Source of the DNA: Bifidobacterium simiiventris
GTDB lineage: Bacteria > Actinomycetota > Actinomycetes > Actinomycetales > Bifidobacteriaceae
Length of the DNA stretch: 43,370 nucleotides
Assembly (NCBI RefSeq): GCF_019331715.1
Contig: NZ_JAHBBG010000017.1
Span: 1 to 43,370, forward strand
Direction: 5' to 3'
Within the stretch, counting starts at the first letter, position 1. Every line of letters starts with the position of its first letter. The notes beneath the pieces were generated by a model. It saw only the letters and a list, made by a program, of their open reading frames with translations, was not told where the DNA came from and searched no databases. Of this stretch, positions 24,234 to 32,211 are shown piece after piece. The translations under genes and the position numbers were made by a program.

Positions 24234-25652
24234 TCACCCGATGAGGTCGGCTTCGCGCAGGTTGCGGGCCACGGCGCGTTCGCGAGCGCCCTTGGTCGCG
24301 GCGAACCCGGCGGCGACGAGCAGGAACATGACCGTGCAGCAGATCCACAGCGTGCGGCTGCCGAAGCGGGAGATCATCCAGCCGCCGACCAGCGGCGCGG
24401 CGCCGTTCGACAGTGACCAGACGAGGTTGTACAGGCCCTGATACGTGCCGCGCGCGTTCGCCGGGGCGAGGTTCGCGACGGTGGTCGCGGCGATCGGGAA
24501 TGTGCCGAGCTCGCCGAGCGTCCACAGCACGGCGGCGATCGCGAAGCCGTGCCATGTGGTCGCGCCGATCTGGAACGCGTAACCGACCGCGGTCATGAGC
24601 ATGCCGAGGACGAGCACGCGCGTGTTGCTCATGCGGTTGAACACGGCGAGCGACGGGATCTGCAGCAGGCACAGCATGCCGCCGTTGATCGTGAGCAGCA
24701 CAGAATACTGGTCCGTGCCCATGCCGAGCTGCGTGAGCGCGATCGGCAGGCCGCTGGTGAGCTGGAAGTACGCGATCGTATAGCAGAACATGAACACGAC
24801 CATCGACATGAACGGCCAGTCGGTGAGCGCACGACGATAGTTGTCGAGCATCGAGACGGGCTGCTCTGCGGATTGATCGGATCGCCCCTCTCCCCTGTCA
24901 TCTCGACCGGAGCGAAGCGGAGCGGAGAGATCTTCCGAGGCTGACGCGGCCGGACTTGGAGAAGATTTCTCGACTTCGGCTTCGCCTTCGCTCGAAATGA
25001 CAGGAGACGCCGTTTCGCCTGTGCTTGGAATGACGGCGGCAGCCGCGTCGTGACCGGCGAGTTTGCGGGCTTCGTGGAAGAAGACGATGAGCATGGCCGT
25101 CGCAACGACGAGGATGACGGCCTCCGCGTAGAACATCAGCGTATATGAGATCTTGACGAGCTGGTTCGCGATGATCGGGCCGATCGCGAATCCGAAATTG
25201 ACCGCCCACGTTTGCAGCGTGTACGCACGTTTCTGCGCACGCATCGGCACGACGTCGGCGATGTACGCGGCGATGGCCGGGGTCGGGATGGACGAGATCG
25301 CGCCGTAGACGAGCAGCATCGCGCCCATCACGAACGGATCGTCGATGAACGACAGAATGATCAGCATGATCGCCGCGCCGATCTCGCCGCTGATGATCAT
25401 CGACTGACGGCCGAACCGGTCGGACAGCGAACCGCCGAACAGGCAGCCGAAGATGCCGCCGAATCCGTACATGGAGACGATCGTGCCGGCGACGCCGGCG
25501 TCGACGTGCAGGTCTTTGACGAGATACATCGACATGAACGAGATGACGAAGCGCCCCATCCACAGGATCAGCAGAGCCAGCCACAGGCCCCAGAACAGCA
25601 GGGGCAGTCCGAAGATATTGCGTCGCGTCATCGATTGTTTCACGGGAAACAT
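24234..25652 (-). CDS. MFS transporter (multidrug or sugar exporter type) with palindrome-encoded loop
   Basis: The 472-residue protein has 12 predicted membrane segments. The A-like motif GGSLSDRFGRQS follows TM2 (about residue 85), and PAIAAYIADVVPMRAQKRAY fits the TM4-5 region. The 70-residue central cytoplasmic loop between TM6 and TM7 includes about residues 218-253 (VISSEGEAEVEKSS...APLRSGRDD), which are encoded by palindromic element copy B. The second half starts at DWPFMSMVVFMFCYTIAYF. The substrate is unknown. Start at 25652 (MFPVKQS) or 25631 (MTRRNIF) cannot be decided; neither has a clear ribosome site. It is divergent from the rRNA methyltransferase with a 63-bp gap. Confidence 0.88.
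   Translation of the reverse strand: MFPVKQSMTRRNIFGLPLLFWGLWLALLILWMGRFVISFMSMYLVKDLHVDAGVAGTIVSMYGFGGIFGCLFGGSLSDRFGRQSMIISGEIGAAIMLIILSFIDDPFVMGAMLLVYGAISSIPTPAIAAYIADVVPMRAQKRAYTLQTWAVNFGFAIGPIIANQLVKISYTLMFYAEAVILVVATAMLIVFFHEARKLAGHDAAAAVIPSTGETASPVISSEGEAEVEKSSPSPAASASEDLSAPLRSGRDDRGEGRSDQSAEQPVSMLDNYRRALTDWPFMSMVVFMFCYTIAYFQLTSGLPIALTQLGMGTDQYSVLLTINGGMLCLLQIPSLAVFNRMSNTRVLVLGMLMTAVGYAFQIGATTWHGFAIAAVLWTLGELGTFPIAATTVANLAPANARGTYQGLYNLVWSLSNGAAPLVGGWMISRFGSRTLWICCTVMFLLVAAGFAATKGARERAVARNLREADLIG
24896..25002. repeat. Palindromic element family i, copy B, inside an MFS gene
   Basis: The left arm begins TGTCATCTCGACCGGAGCGA and runs to GAGAGATCTTCC. The right arm runs GGAGAAGATTTCTCGACTTC to CTTCGCTCGAAATGACA, with a 26-nt GC-rich centre. 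It is read in frame as part of the central cytoplasmic loop of the transporter. The arms match copies A and C, while the centre is unrelated. Confidence 0.9.
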
Positions 25653-25715
25653 CCTATTACGCCCGCATATGCCGGCACACCGCGTTTGGCGCGGGGTGCT
25701 GGGAGAATGACACCT

Positions 25716-26711
25716 ATGGTTATTAAGAAAGGACCGACCAAGGGGTCGGGTGGAAAGCATCGCAATGCATTGCGCGGTCACGGGCCGACTCCCAAGGCCG
25801 AGGACCGCGTGTATCACAAGGCGTATCGCGAGAAGAAGATCGCGCAGCGCCGTCAGATGGCCGATCCGCGACTGGCTGCACGCCGTCGCGCGGCCAAGTT
25901 CACGTCGGATTCCGACGATCTGGTCATCGGCCGCAACGCGGTGCTCGAGGCGCTGCGCGTGGGCGTGCCGAGCTCGCAGCTGTACATCGCCGCGCGCATC
26001 GAGCATGACGACCGCACGCGCGAGATCGTGAAGCTGGCCGGTGCGAACGGCCTGCATCTGCTGGAGGCCGACCGCCTCGAGATGGACCGCATCGCGCACT
26101 CCTCGAACCATCAGGGCGTGGTGCTCAAGGTGCAGCCGTACCAGTATTCCGCGCTGGCCGATCTGGTCGAGCAGGCGGAACGCAAGTCGCGCGCGATGGA
26201 GGCCGCGAATTCAGCCACCGCGCGCATCAACGCGCGTCCGCTGTTCATCGCGCTGGACGGCGTGACCGACCCGCAGAACCTCGGCGCGGTGATCCGTTCG
26301 GCCGCCGCGTTCGGCGCGAACGGCGTGATTCTGCCGGAACGTCGTTCCGCTTCGGTGACGGCGGCGGCGTGGAAGGTGTCGGCCGGCGCGGCCGCGCACA
26401 TGCCGGTGGCGCGCGTGGTGAACCTGAACAAGGCGATCGACGGCCTCAAGGAACGCGGCTACTACGTGGTCGGCCTTGACGGCGGCGGTGACGCGATGGT
26501 GGGCGAAACCGGTTTCGAAACCGATCCGCTCGTGGTGGTGCTCGGCTCGGAAGGCAGCGGCCTGAGCCGTCTCGTGCGCGAGGCGTGCGATTCGATCGCC
26601 GGCATCCCGATCTCGAACATGGTCGAGTCGCTCAACGCATCGGTCGCCGCAGGCATCAGCCTGTACGCGGTCGCCCGCGCCCGCCGAGAGGCCGCCGCCG
26701 CACAGGCGTGA
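25716..26711 (+). CDS. rlmB: TrmH/RlmB family 23S rRNA 2'-O-methyltransferase
   Basis: The product is 331 residues. A basic N-terminal extension (about 1-65, rich in Lys/Arg/His) precedes the substrate-binding domain starting VIGRNAVLEALRVGVPSSQLYIA. A SPOUT catalytic domain follows with the three knot motifs DPQNLGAVIRSAAAFG, VVLGSEGSGLSRLVRE and IPISNMVESLNASVAAGISLY. Members use S-adenosylmethionine to methylate a 2'-OH, in RlmB at G2251 of 23S rRNA. The exact target nucleotide here is inferred. The ATG at 25716 has GGGAGA about 10 nt upstream. An ATG at 25707 is too close to it. A strong terminator follows at 26733. Confidence 0.93.
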   Translation: MVIKKGPTKGSGGKHRNALRGHGPTPKAEDRVYHKAYREKKIAQRRQMADPRLAARRRAAKFTSDSDDLVIGRNAVLEALRVGVPSSQLYIAARIEHDDRTREIVKLAGANGLHLLEADRLEMDRIAHSSNHQGVVLKVQPYQYSALADLVEQAERKSRAMEAANSATARINARPLFIALDGVTDPQNLGAVIRSAAAFGANGVILPERRSASVTAAAWKVSAGAAAHMPVARVVNLNKAIDGLKERGYYVVGLDGGGDAMVGETGFETDPLVVVLGSEGSGLSRLVREACDSIAGIPISNMVESLNASVAAGISLYAVARARREAAAAQA

Positions 26712-26732
26712 CCCTGGTTTAAGGCAACATAC

Positions 26733-26779
26733 AAAACGGTCGTGACCCGGCACCTGATGTCGGGTCACGGCCGTTTTTT
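26733..26779 (+). terminator. Intrinsic terminator of the rRNA methyltransferase gene
   Basis: AAAACGG-TCGTGACCCG pairs with CGGGTCACGGCCGTTTT around a loop of about 11 nt, followed by a run of six T, starting 22 bp after the stop codon. The A-run on the left makes it possibly active on both strands. Confidence 0.9.
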
Positions 26780-26826
26780 GCATCTTCAGACCGGCCGTAT
26801 GCCCAGAAACCGGGGCTTCTCCCCGC

Positions 26827-27624
26827 CCCGGGCTTACTGCCGTTTTAGGAGTCGAAACCGGCAGTAAGCCCGGGAACCCGGCACACCCTCCCGGGCATAC
26901 GGCCGGTTTTGCAGCCTTTACCGGCCATATGCCCGGGAAGATAATCCCGACTCCAGGGCATACGCCCGGTTTTACGGTCCGTACTGGCCGTATGCCCGGG
27001 GGAAAGGAACGGGACACCCACCACGGGGAACACAACCACCCATCCCCGGGCATACGGCCGTTTTCAACCCTCAAACCGGCAGCAAGCCCGGGAGAAACGC
27101 ACGCTTCGAGGGAAACATGGGCACCCTCAGACGCACTCCCCGGGCATACGGCCGTTTTAGGAGTCGAAACCGGCCGTAAGCCCGGGAACCCGGCACACCC
27201 TCCCGGGCATACGGCCGGTTTCGCGGCCTTTACCAGCCATATGTCCGGGAGAAACGCACCAGCTCCCGGGCTTACAGCCGGTTGTGTGGCTGTTACTGGC
27301 CGTATGCCCGGGAAGGAACGGAACACACGCCGCGAGCGGAAACATAACCACCTCTTCCCCGGGCATACAGCCGTTTTCAACCCTCAAACCGGCAGCAAGC
27401 CCGGGAGAAACGCACGCTTCGAAGGAGCAGCGGGCGCCCGCAGACGCGCTTCCCGGGCATACAGCCGGTTTTACAGTCATTGCCGACCGTATGCCCGGGA
27501 ATCCGGCATACCCCCCGGGCATACGGCCGGTTTTGCGGCCTTTACCGGCCATATGCCCGGGAGGAAGGGCTCACCTCCCGGGCATACGGCCGAATGGAGG
27601 ACGGGAAACGGGCGTAAGCCCGGG
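26827..27624. repeat. Array of eleven 48-bp palindromes with 312-bp higher-order period (family iv)
   Basis: Eleven units of exactly 48 bp start at 26827, 26890, 26953, 27045, 27139, 27202, 27265, 27358, 27452, 27514 and 27577. Each begins and ends with CCCGGG (or one mismatch). Arms are of the form CCCGGGCATACGGCCGGTTT and a complementary ACCGGCCATATGCCCGGG around a loop of about 10 nt. Spacers run 15, 15, 44, 46, 15, 15, 45, 46, 14, 15 bp, so four-unit blocks repeat every 312-313 bp about 2.6 times; corresponding spacers are also similar in sequence. A right half-unit at 26791 precedes the array. It lies between convergent genes and is not a CRISPR: the repeats are the palindromes and the short spacers are repeated, not unique. 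Confidence 0.93.
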
Positions 27625-27708
27625 AGCAGGCGCGCCGGGAAAGGAACACCCGGAGAAGGGGTATCGCCCAGAGGTATGCCGCTGCCTATCGGGATGGGGC
27701 AGACTCCG

Positions 27709-30700
27709 CTACTTAGTGGCCGAGTTCTCGGACCAGAGGGCGTAGAGGGTGCCGTTGCGGTCGATCGGGATGATGCTCTCGAACCGCTTGGTCTCCTCGT
27801 TCCACTGGAAGCCGAAGGCGCTGCCGCCGGTAAAGGCTTCGTCCTTGACCGAGGCGAGGGCGTCGTCGCGCACGGTGGTCCAGCCTTGGAAGGTGCAGTT
27901 GTCACGCACCGGGTTGACCGTCGGCTTGACGAGCTTCTCGCCGTCGTACACCTGCTGCGGCTTCAACGTGGCGATGTCCTCGGCCGTCACGCCGTCGCCC
28001 ACCGTAGGAGCCTTGCCGCCGTTCAAGTCGAACTTGATCGTCCACACCTTGCCGGCCTTCTCCCACTTGGCGTACAGCGTGAGGTCGCCCTCCACCACCG
28101 TCGGCTTGTCGGAGCCATCCGATCCGGACTCGCCCTTGAACACGAACGGCTCGGTCAGATCGGCATCGGTGTACCAGCCTTCGAAGGTGTAACCGTCGCG
28201 CACCGGATCGGCCGGCTTGGCCGACTTCGCCACCGCAGACCCGTTGTCTACGGTCAGCGGAGCCGGAGCCTCGCAGCCGTCGCCCGCAGCCGTGCACTCG
28301 TAGGCGAGGTCGAACGACACCGTCCACACCTGCACCCACTTGGCGTACAGCGTGAGGTCGTCCTTACCCATCACCGCATTCGTGAAGTCGAACGGCTGCT
28401 TGCCCATCGCATCCTTCGTCCACCCGTCAAGACGGTACCCCTCGCGCGTCGGCGCAGGATCAGGCGCAGCAATCGCATCGTCTTCCGCGACCCACTGCAG
28501 GATGTCCGACTTGACCGAAGCGGACTCATCTTCGCCCACGTTCATGCGGAACGTGACCAGATGATACGTCACACCGGCCTCGCCCCACTTCGCGTACAGC
28601 GTGAGCGGCCCGGTCACCGGAGCGGCGAAGTTGTACGGCGTGCTGCCGTCCGCGCTCGTCGTCCAGCCGAGGAACTGCTTGCCGTTCATCGTCGGAGCCG
28701 GATCAGGTTCCGCGACCTTGTCGCCGTACGCAACGGACTGAGAGTCCACCGCAGGTCCGCCGTCGCCCGTATCGAACGTCACGGTGTACGAGAGCTTCTC
28801 CCACACCGCGTACAGCGTGAGATCGCGGTTCACCGGAGTCGTACCGATCGTGAAGTCGGCGACCTTGCGATCGGAGCTGGTGCTCCAGCCGACCAGACGA
28901 TACCCGTCCCGGCGAGGCACCTGGATCTCGGCAATAGCAGACACGGTCTCGCCGCTCCTGACGGTCTGCGACGACACGTTCCAGTTGATGCCCGTGTCGA
29001 ACGTGACGAGGTTGCCCTTGTCGTACTGCGCCCACAGCTTGAGTCGGCCGGTGACCGGCGTGCTGAAGTCGTACGGATGCTGACCGGCCGCGTCGGTCGT
29101 CCATTCGCGGAAGAAGTAGCCGTCGCGCTTCGGGGTCTGGTTCTCGGCGACCGGCGTCACCTTGCCGCCGATCCGCACGGCTTGCGGGCTGACGACCCAG
29201 TTGAATCCGGTCTCGAACGTCACGCCGACCACGCCCGGCCGCTGCGTGTACACGGTCGGGTCGCCGCTGACGAGCCAGATTTCCGCGGTGCCGGTTTCGT
29301 TGTTGCCGGCCGGAACATGGATGGCCGATTCGGGGATGAGTCGATCCTTGTCCCGGTACCGGTCGGGGTCGCCGAAGCCCGGGTCCTTGCCGGACCACGA
29401 GTCGCCGCCCTGCCGCAGGATGAACTTCGGCGAACGGTTGCCCGTCGTGGTCGCGTCAAGCGTGTACTTCGCGACCATGCCGTAGTCGTCGTGCGAGGTG
29501 AAGCTGCGCGCCGCACCGGAGGCCGACTCCTGCGACCACGTCCACAGATCCCAGCCCTGCCATGTGTCCGAATCGAGGTCGAACTGCTGGTAGTTGCCGT
29601 CCGCGCGCATGTAGTGCACGGTGATGGCGAGCCGCTTCGGATTCTTCACGTCGTTCGGCTGCGGGTTGGATGTCGGATGACGGGACTCGTACGACGAGTC
29701 GTATGCGCTGCCGTTCACGCCGTCCGCGCCCTCGACCCACGATTCGATCGAGCCGCGCACCTTGACGATGGCGTTGCCGTCGATGTCGTTGCCGTCGCTG
29801 CTGCCGAGCACGCTCGCCGTATACGTCGCGTTCGTGCCGTCGACCGGCGTCTTGATATCGTTCGCGGAGCCGACGATGCGGTAGTTCAGCGTCGTGTAGT
29901 CGCCGTTGAGCGTGACTTCCATGCGCTTGCCGTCGTCGTCATCGGTCGCGCCGAACGGATAGAACTTTTCGGCGAGTTCTTTGCCGGACACGTCCTTGCC
30001 CCACACGACCACGCCGGTCGCGTTCTTCTGCGCGTCGCTGTTCGGCGCGAAGTGCACGGTGAACGTGGTCTTGCTCGGCGCCACGCAGGCGAACGGCATG
30101 CCGATCGTCGCGTCGTGGTTGTTCACCGCGATGATCGCGGTGCCCACGGCCGTTTCGTACAGTTTGCTGATGCCGTCCTGGTAGTCCCACGCCGCATCGT
30201 TGCCGCCGGTCTTGCTGTTGGTGAACCGGTAGCGCACGCGCTGCGTGTTGATGTTCGGGATGGTGATCTGGTACCAGCCGTCCGCGCCCGAGCAGTCGCC
30301 GGACTCGCCGGACAACGTTTGCGACGACTTGGTCATCTGAACCGGTTCATCGTTGAGCAGCGCGTTGCCGGCGGCGTACTGGATGTATACGTTGTCACCC
30401 CAGTCGGTGCTCGGCTTGTAGTAGATCGTCAGCGACGTGTCGCCGATGCGGCCGGTGCTCGGCTGATCGTCGTAGCCGGAGTCGACCGCGCCCTTGTCGC
30501 CGTAGCCGACCCACTTGTCGGCGGTCATGCCGTCGTAGATCGCCACGGCTGACCGCTTGCCGATCGTCGTGGTGAATTGGCCGTCCTTGACTTCGATCTT
30601 GTCGCACGTGGCGTTCGACGTGTACACGTTGCAGTACGTGCCGTCGGGCAGGCTCGTCCGGTACGTTTCCTCATGCTCCTGCAGCGTGTTGTTGATCGCG

Positions 30701-32211
30701 AGGAAACCCTTGTCGCGCTTGGCTTCCGCGTCGTAGCGCGAGAAGCCGATGTTGTTCGTGCCGGGGTTCTGCCAGTTCGCGACGGACGTGCCGGCGACCG
30801 CGTTGTGGAAGCCGATCATGCCGCGGATCGACGTCCAACGCTGCTGGCACAGCCAGTCACCCTGCTGACGGCCGGCCAGGGACGACGCGGCCACAGAGGT
30901 CCCGTTGCCCGCCGCCGTGCATGCGGTGTCGAAGTCGACGTCCGGCACGCGCGTGTCGGTGGTGCCGTTCGGACCGGCGTCGCTGTTGTCGGACGTGAAG
31001 TAGTAGTCCGAGAGGATCTTCGGCTTGCCGTAATCGTATGCAAGCATGAAAGCGTTCGCAAGCTCGTACTTGGAACCGGACGCGTAGTTGAGCGTCTCCG
31101 AACCGCGGGCGCTATCCCAGTTCGCCACGAACACGGTGGCCTTGTCGCTCGGCAGCAGACCGTTGCTGATGTACTGCAGCTTGGTCAGGTCACTGTTGAA
31201 ATCCTGCCGCAGCTGGTACGCGTACGAGAACTCGGTCACGTCGCCGTTGACCGTGTAGTTGGTCGGCGCAAGCTCCTTGGCTTCGCCGTCGTGGTAGATG
31301 ACCTCCTGCTGGAACGGGATGTCGGACGCCTTGACGTTGATCTTCGCCGCGAGACGCGCCTTGAGCGCCTTCAAATCGTTGACGTTCATGTGCTTCGCGG
31401 AGTCGATGCGGAAGCCGCGCACGCCGAGGTTCCACAGTTTGGCGAGGTAGTCGGACTGCACGTTCTGCACGTGGATGGAACCGGTGTTGAGATCCCACAT
31501 GGTCGACAGTCGGCATTCCTGCACTTCGGTCACGTTCGTGTAGTCGGCGATGTTCGTGCGGCACGAGTGGAAGTCGCCGGACGCGAGGCCGTACTGGTGG
31601 TTGTTGCCGCTTTCCTCGTACTGGTAGACGCCGTCGCCGATGTTCGGATAGCGGCCGTACGTGCCGTTGTACGCGCTGCCGGCCACGCCGTACTGGTCGT
31701 CGACCCATGCGACATCGTGACCGGACGTGTGGTTGAGGACCACGTCGGCGATGATCTGCACGCCCTGCGCATTACAGGTCTGGATCATGTTTTTCAGCTC
31801 GTCTTCGGTGCCGAAGCGCGAGTTGAGCGAATAGCTGATCGGCTGGTAGACCGTCCACCACTGGGTGCCCTGCACGGATTCCTCCGGCGGGGAGATCTGG
31901 ATGTAGCCGACGCCTTCGGGACCGTAGGTGGCCTTGCATTCGGCGGCGATCGTGTTCCAGGACTGCTGGAACGCGATGACGGTCACGTCGGACTGGGCTT
32001 TGGTCGGGTCTTTGGCGGTGGACTGGGTGGTGGAGGTGGATGCGGAGTCGTCCGCGAGCGCGGTGGAGGGCGCAGCTACAGCGGTGCTGAGCGCCATTGC
32101 CGTTCCTAGCAATAGGGCGAGTAGCTTTGACGCTCCCCCAGTCAGCTTCGCTGCCAGCCCCCTCAGCCGAGAGGGCCGAGGACCAGAAATCTTGTGAGCG
32201 TTCCGAATCAT
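27709..32211 (-). CDS. Secreted multi-domain GH13 alpha-amylase with starch-binding modules and InlB-type repeats
   Basis: The 1500-residue product has a signal peptide ending about A53 (STALA/DD). The GH13 domain (about 75-570) shows region I DVVLNH (156-161), nucleophile GFRID (D270), acid QQEVI (E303) and ANWDS (D366), closest to the GH13_32 bacterial group. Next come a CBM25/26-like module (about 590-685), a beta-rich module (714-805), a CBM41-like module (858-990) and six InlB/Flg_new-type repeats, each ending LTLYAxW (997-1493). It hydrolyses alpha-1,4 glucans outside the cell. There is no LPXTG or C-terminal membrane segment, so it is secreted or held non-covalently. Signal-peptide residues 11-28 are encoded by a palindromic repeat. 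AAGGGAGG precedes the ATG, which overlaps the adhesin stop (ATGA). Confidence 0.92.
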   Translation of the reverse strand: MIRNAHKISGPRPSRLRGLAAKLTGGASKLLALLLGTAMALSTAVAAPSTALADDSASTSTTQSTAKDPTKAQSDVTVIAFQQSWNTIAAECKATYGPEGVGYIQISPPEESVQGTQWWTVYQPISYSLNSRFGTEDELKNMIQTCNAQGVQIIADVVLNHTSGHDVAWVDDQYGVAGSAYNGTYGRYPNIGDGVYQYEESGNNHQYGLASGDFHSCRTNIADYTNVTEVQECRLSTMWDLNTGSIHVQNVQSDYLAKLWNLGVRGFRIDSAKHMNVNDLKALKARLAAKINVKASDIPFQQEVIYHDGEAKELAPTNYTVNGDVTEFSYAYQLRQDFNSDLTKLQYISNGLLPSDKATVFVANWDSARGSETLNYASGSKYELANAFMLAYDYGKPKILSDYYFTSDNSDAGPNGTTDTRVPDVDFDTACTAAGNGTSVAASSLAGRQQGDWLCQQRWTSIRGMIGFHNAVAGTSVANWQNPGTNNIGFSRYDAEAKRDKGFLAINNTLQEHEETYRTSLPDGTYCNVYTSNATCDKIEVKDGQFTTTIGKRSAVAIYDGMTADKWVGYGDKGAVDSGYDDQPSTGRIGDTSLTIYYKPSTDWGDNVYIQYAAGNALLNDEPVQMTKSSQTLSGESGDCSGADGWYQITIPNINTQRVRYRFTNSKTGGNDAAWDYQDGISKLYETAVGTAIIAVNNHDATIGMPFACVAPSKTTFTVHFAPNSDAQKNATGVVVWGKDVSGKELAEKFYPFGATDDDDGKRMEVTLNGDYTTLNYRIVGSANDIKTPVDGTNATYTASVLGSSDGNDIDGNAIVKVRGSIESWVEGADGVNGSAYDSSYESRHPTSNPQPNDVKNPKRLAITVHYMRADGNYQQFDLDSDTWQGWDLWTWSQESASGAARSFTSHDDYGMVAKYTLDATTTGNRSPKFILRQGGDSWSGKDPGFGDPDRYRDKDRLIPESAIHVPAGNNETGTAEIWLVSGDPTVYTQRPGVVGVTFETGFNWVVSPQAVRIGGKVTPVAENQTPKRDGYFFREWTTDAAGQHPYDFSTPVTGRLKLWAQYDKGNLVTFDTGINWNVSSQTVRSGETVSAIAEIQVPRRDGYRLVGWSTSSDRKVADFTIGTTPVNRDLTLYAVWEKLSYTVTFDTGDGGPAVDSQSVAYGDKVAEPDPAPTMNGKQFLGWTTSADGSTPYNFAAPVTGPLTLYAKWGEAGVTYHLVTFRMNVGEDESASVKSDILQWVAEDDAIAAPDPAPTREGYRLDGWTKDAMGKQPFDFTNAVMGKDDLTLYAKWVQVWTVSFDLAYECTAAGDGCEAPAPLTVDNGSAVAKSAKPADPVRDGYTFEGWYTDADLTEPFVFKGESGSDGSDKPTVVEGDLTLYAKWEKAGKVWTIKFDLNGGKAPTVGDGVTAEDIATLKPQQVYDGEKLVKPTVNPVRDNCTFQGWTTVRDDALASVKDEAFTGGSAFGFQWNEETKRFESIIPIDRNGTLYALWSENSATK
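32132..32180. repeat. Palindromic element family ii, copy inside the amylase signal peptide
   Basis: GCTCCCCCAGTCAGCTTCGC continues to CTGCCAGCCCCCTCAGCCGAG-AGGGCCGAG. This shares the CCCCCAGTCAG core and CAGCCCCCTCA motif with the intergenic copy at 5402-5459. On the minus strand it encodes residues 11-27 of the amylase, the positively charged n-region of the signal peptide (PSRLRGLAAKLTGG). Confidence 0.8.

Noticed and set aside
26827..27624. CRISPR array
   Set aside because: The repeats are 48-bp near-perfect palindromes, the spacers are 14-46 bp and themselves repeated, and no cas genes are present.
26929..27660. Open frames on both strands through the 48-bp palindrome array, giving PGHTAGF/CPG-type repeat peptides
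   Set aside because: Unit and most spacer lengths are multiples of three, so frames stay open by chance. There is no suitable start with a ribosome site, both strands are open equally, and two spacers (14 and 46 bp) break the phase between blocks.
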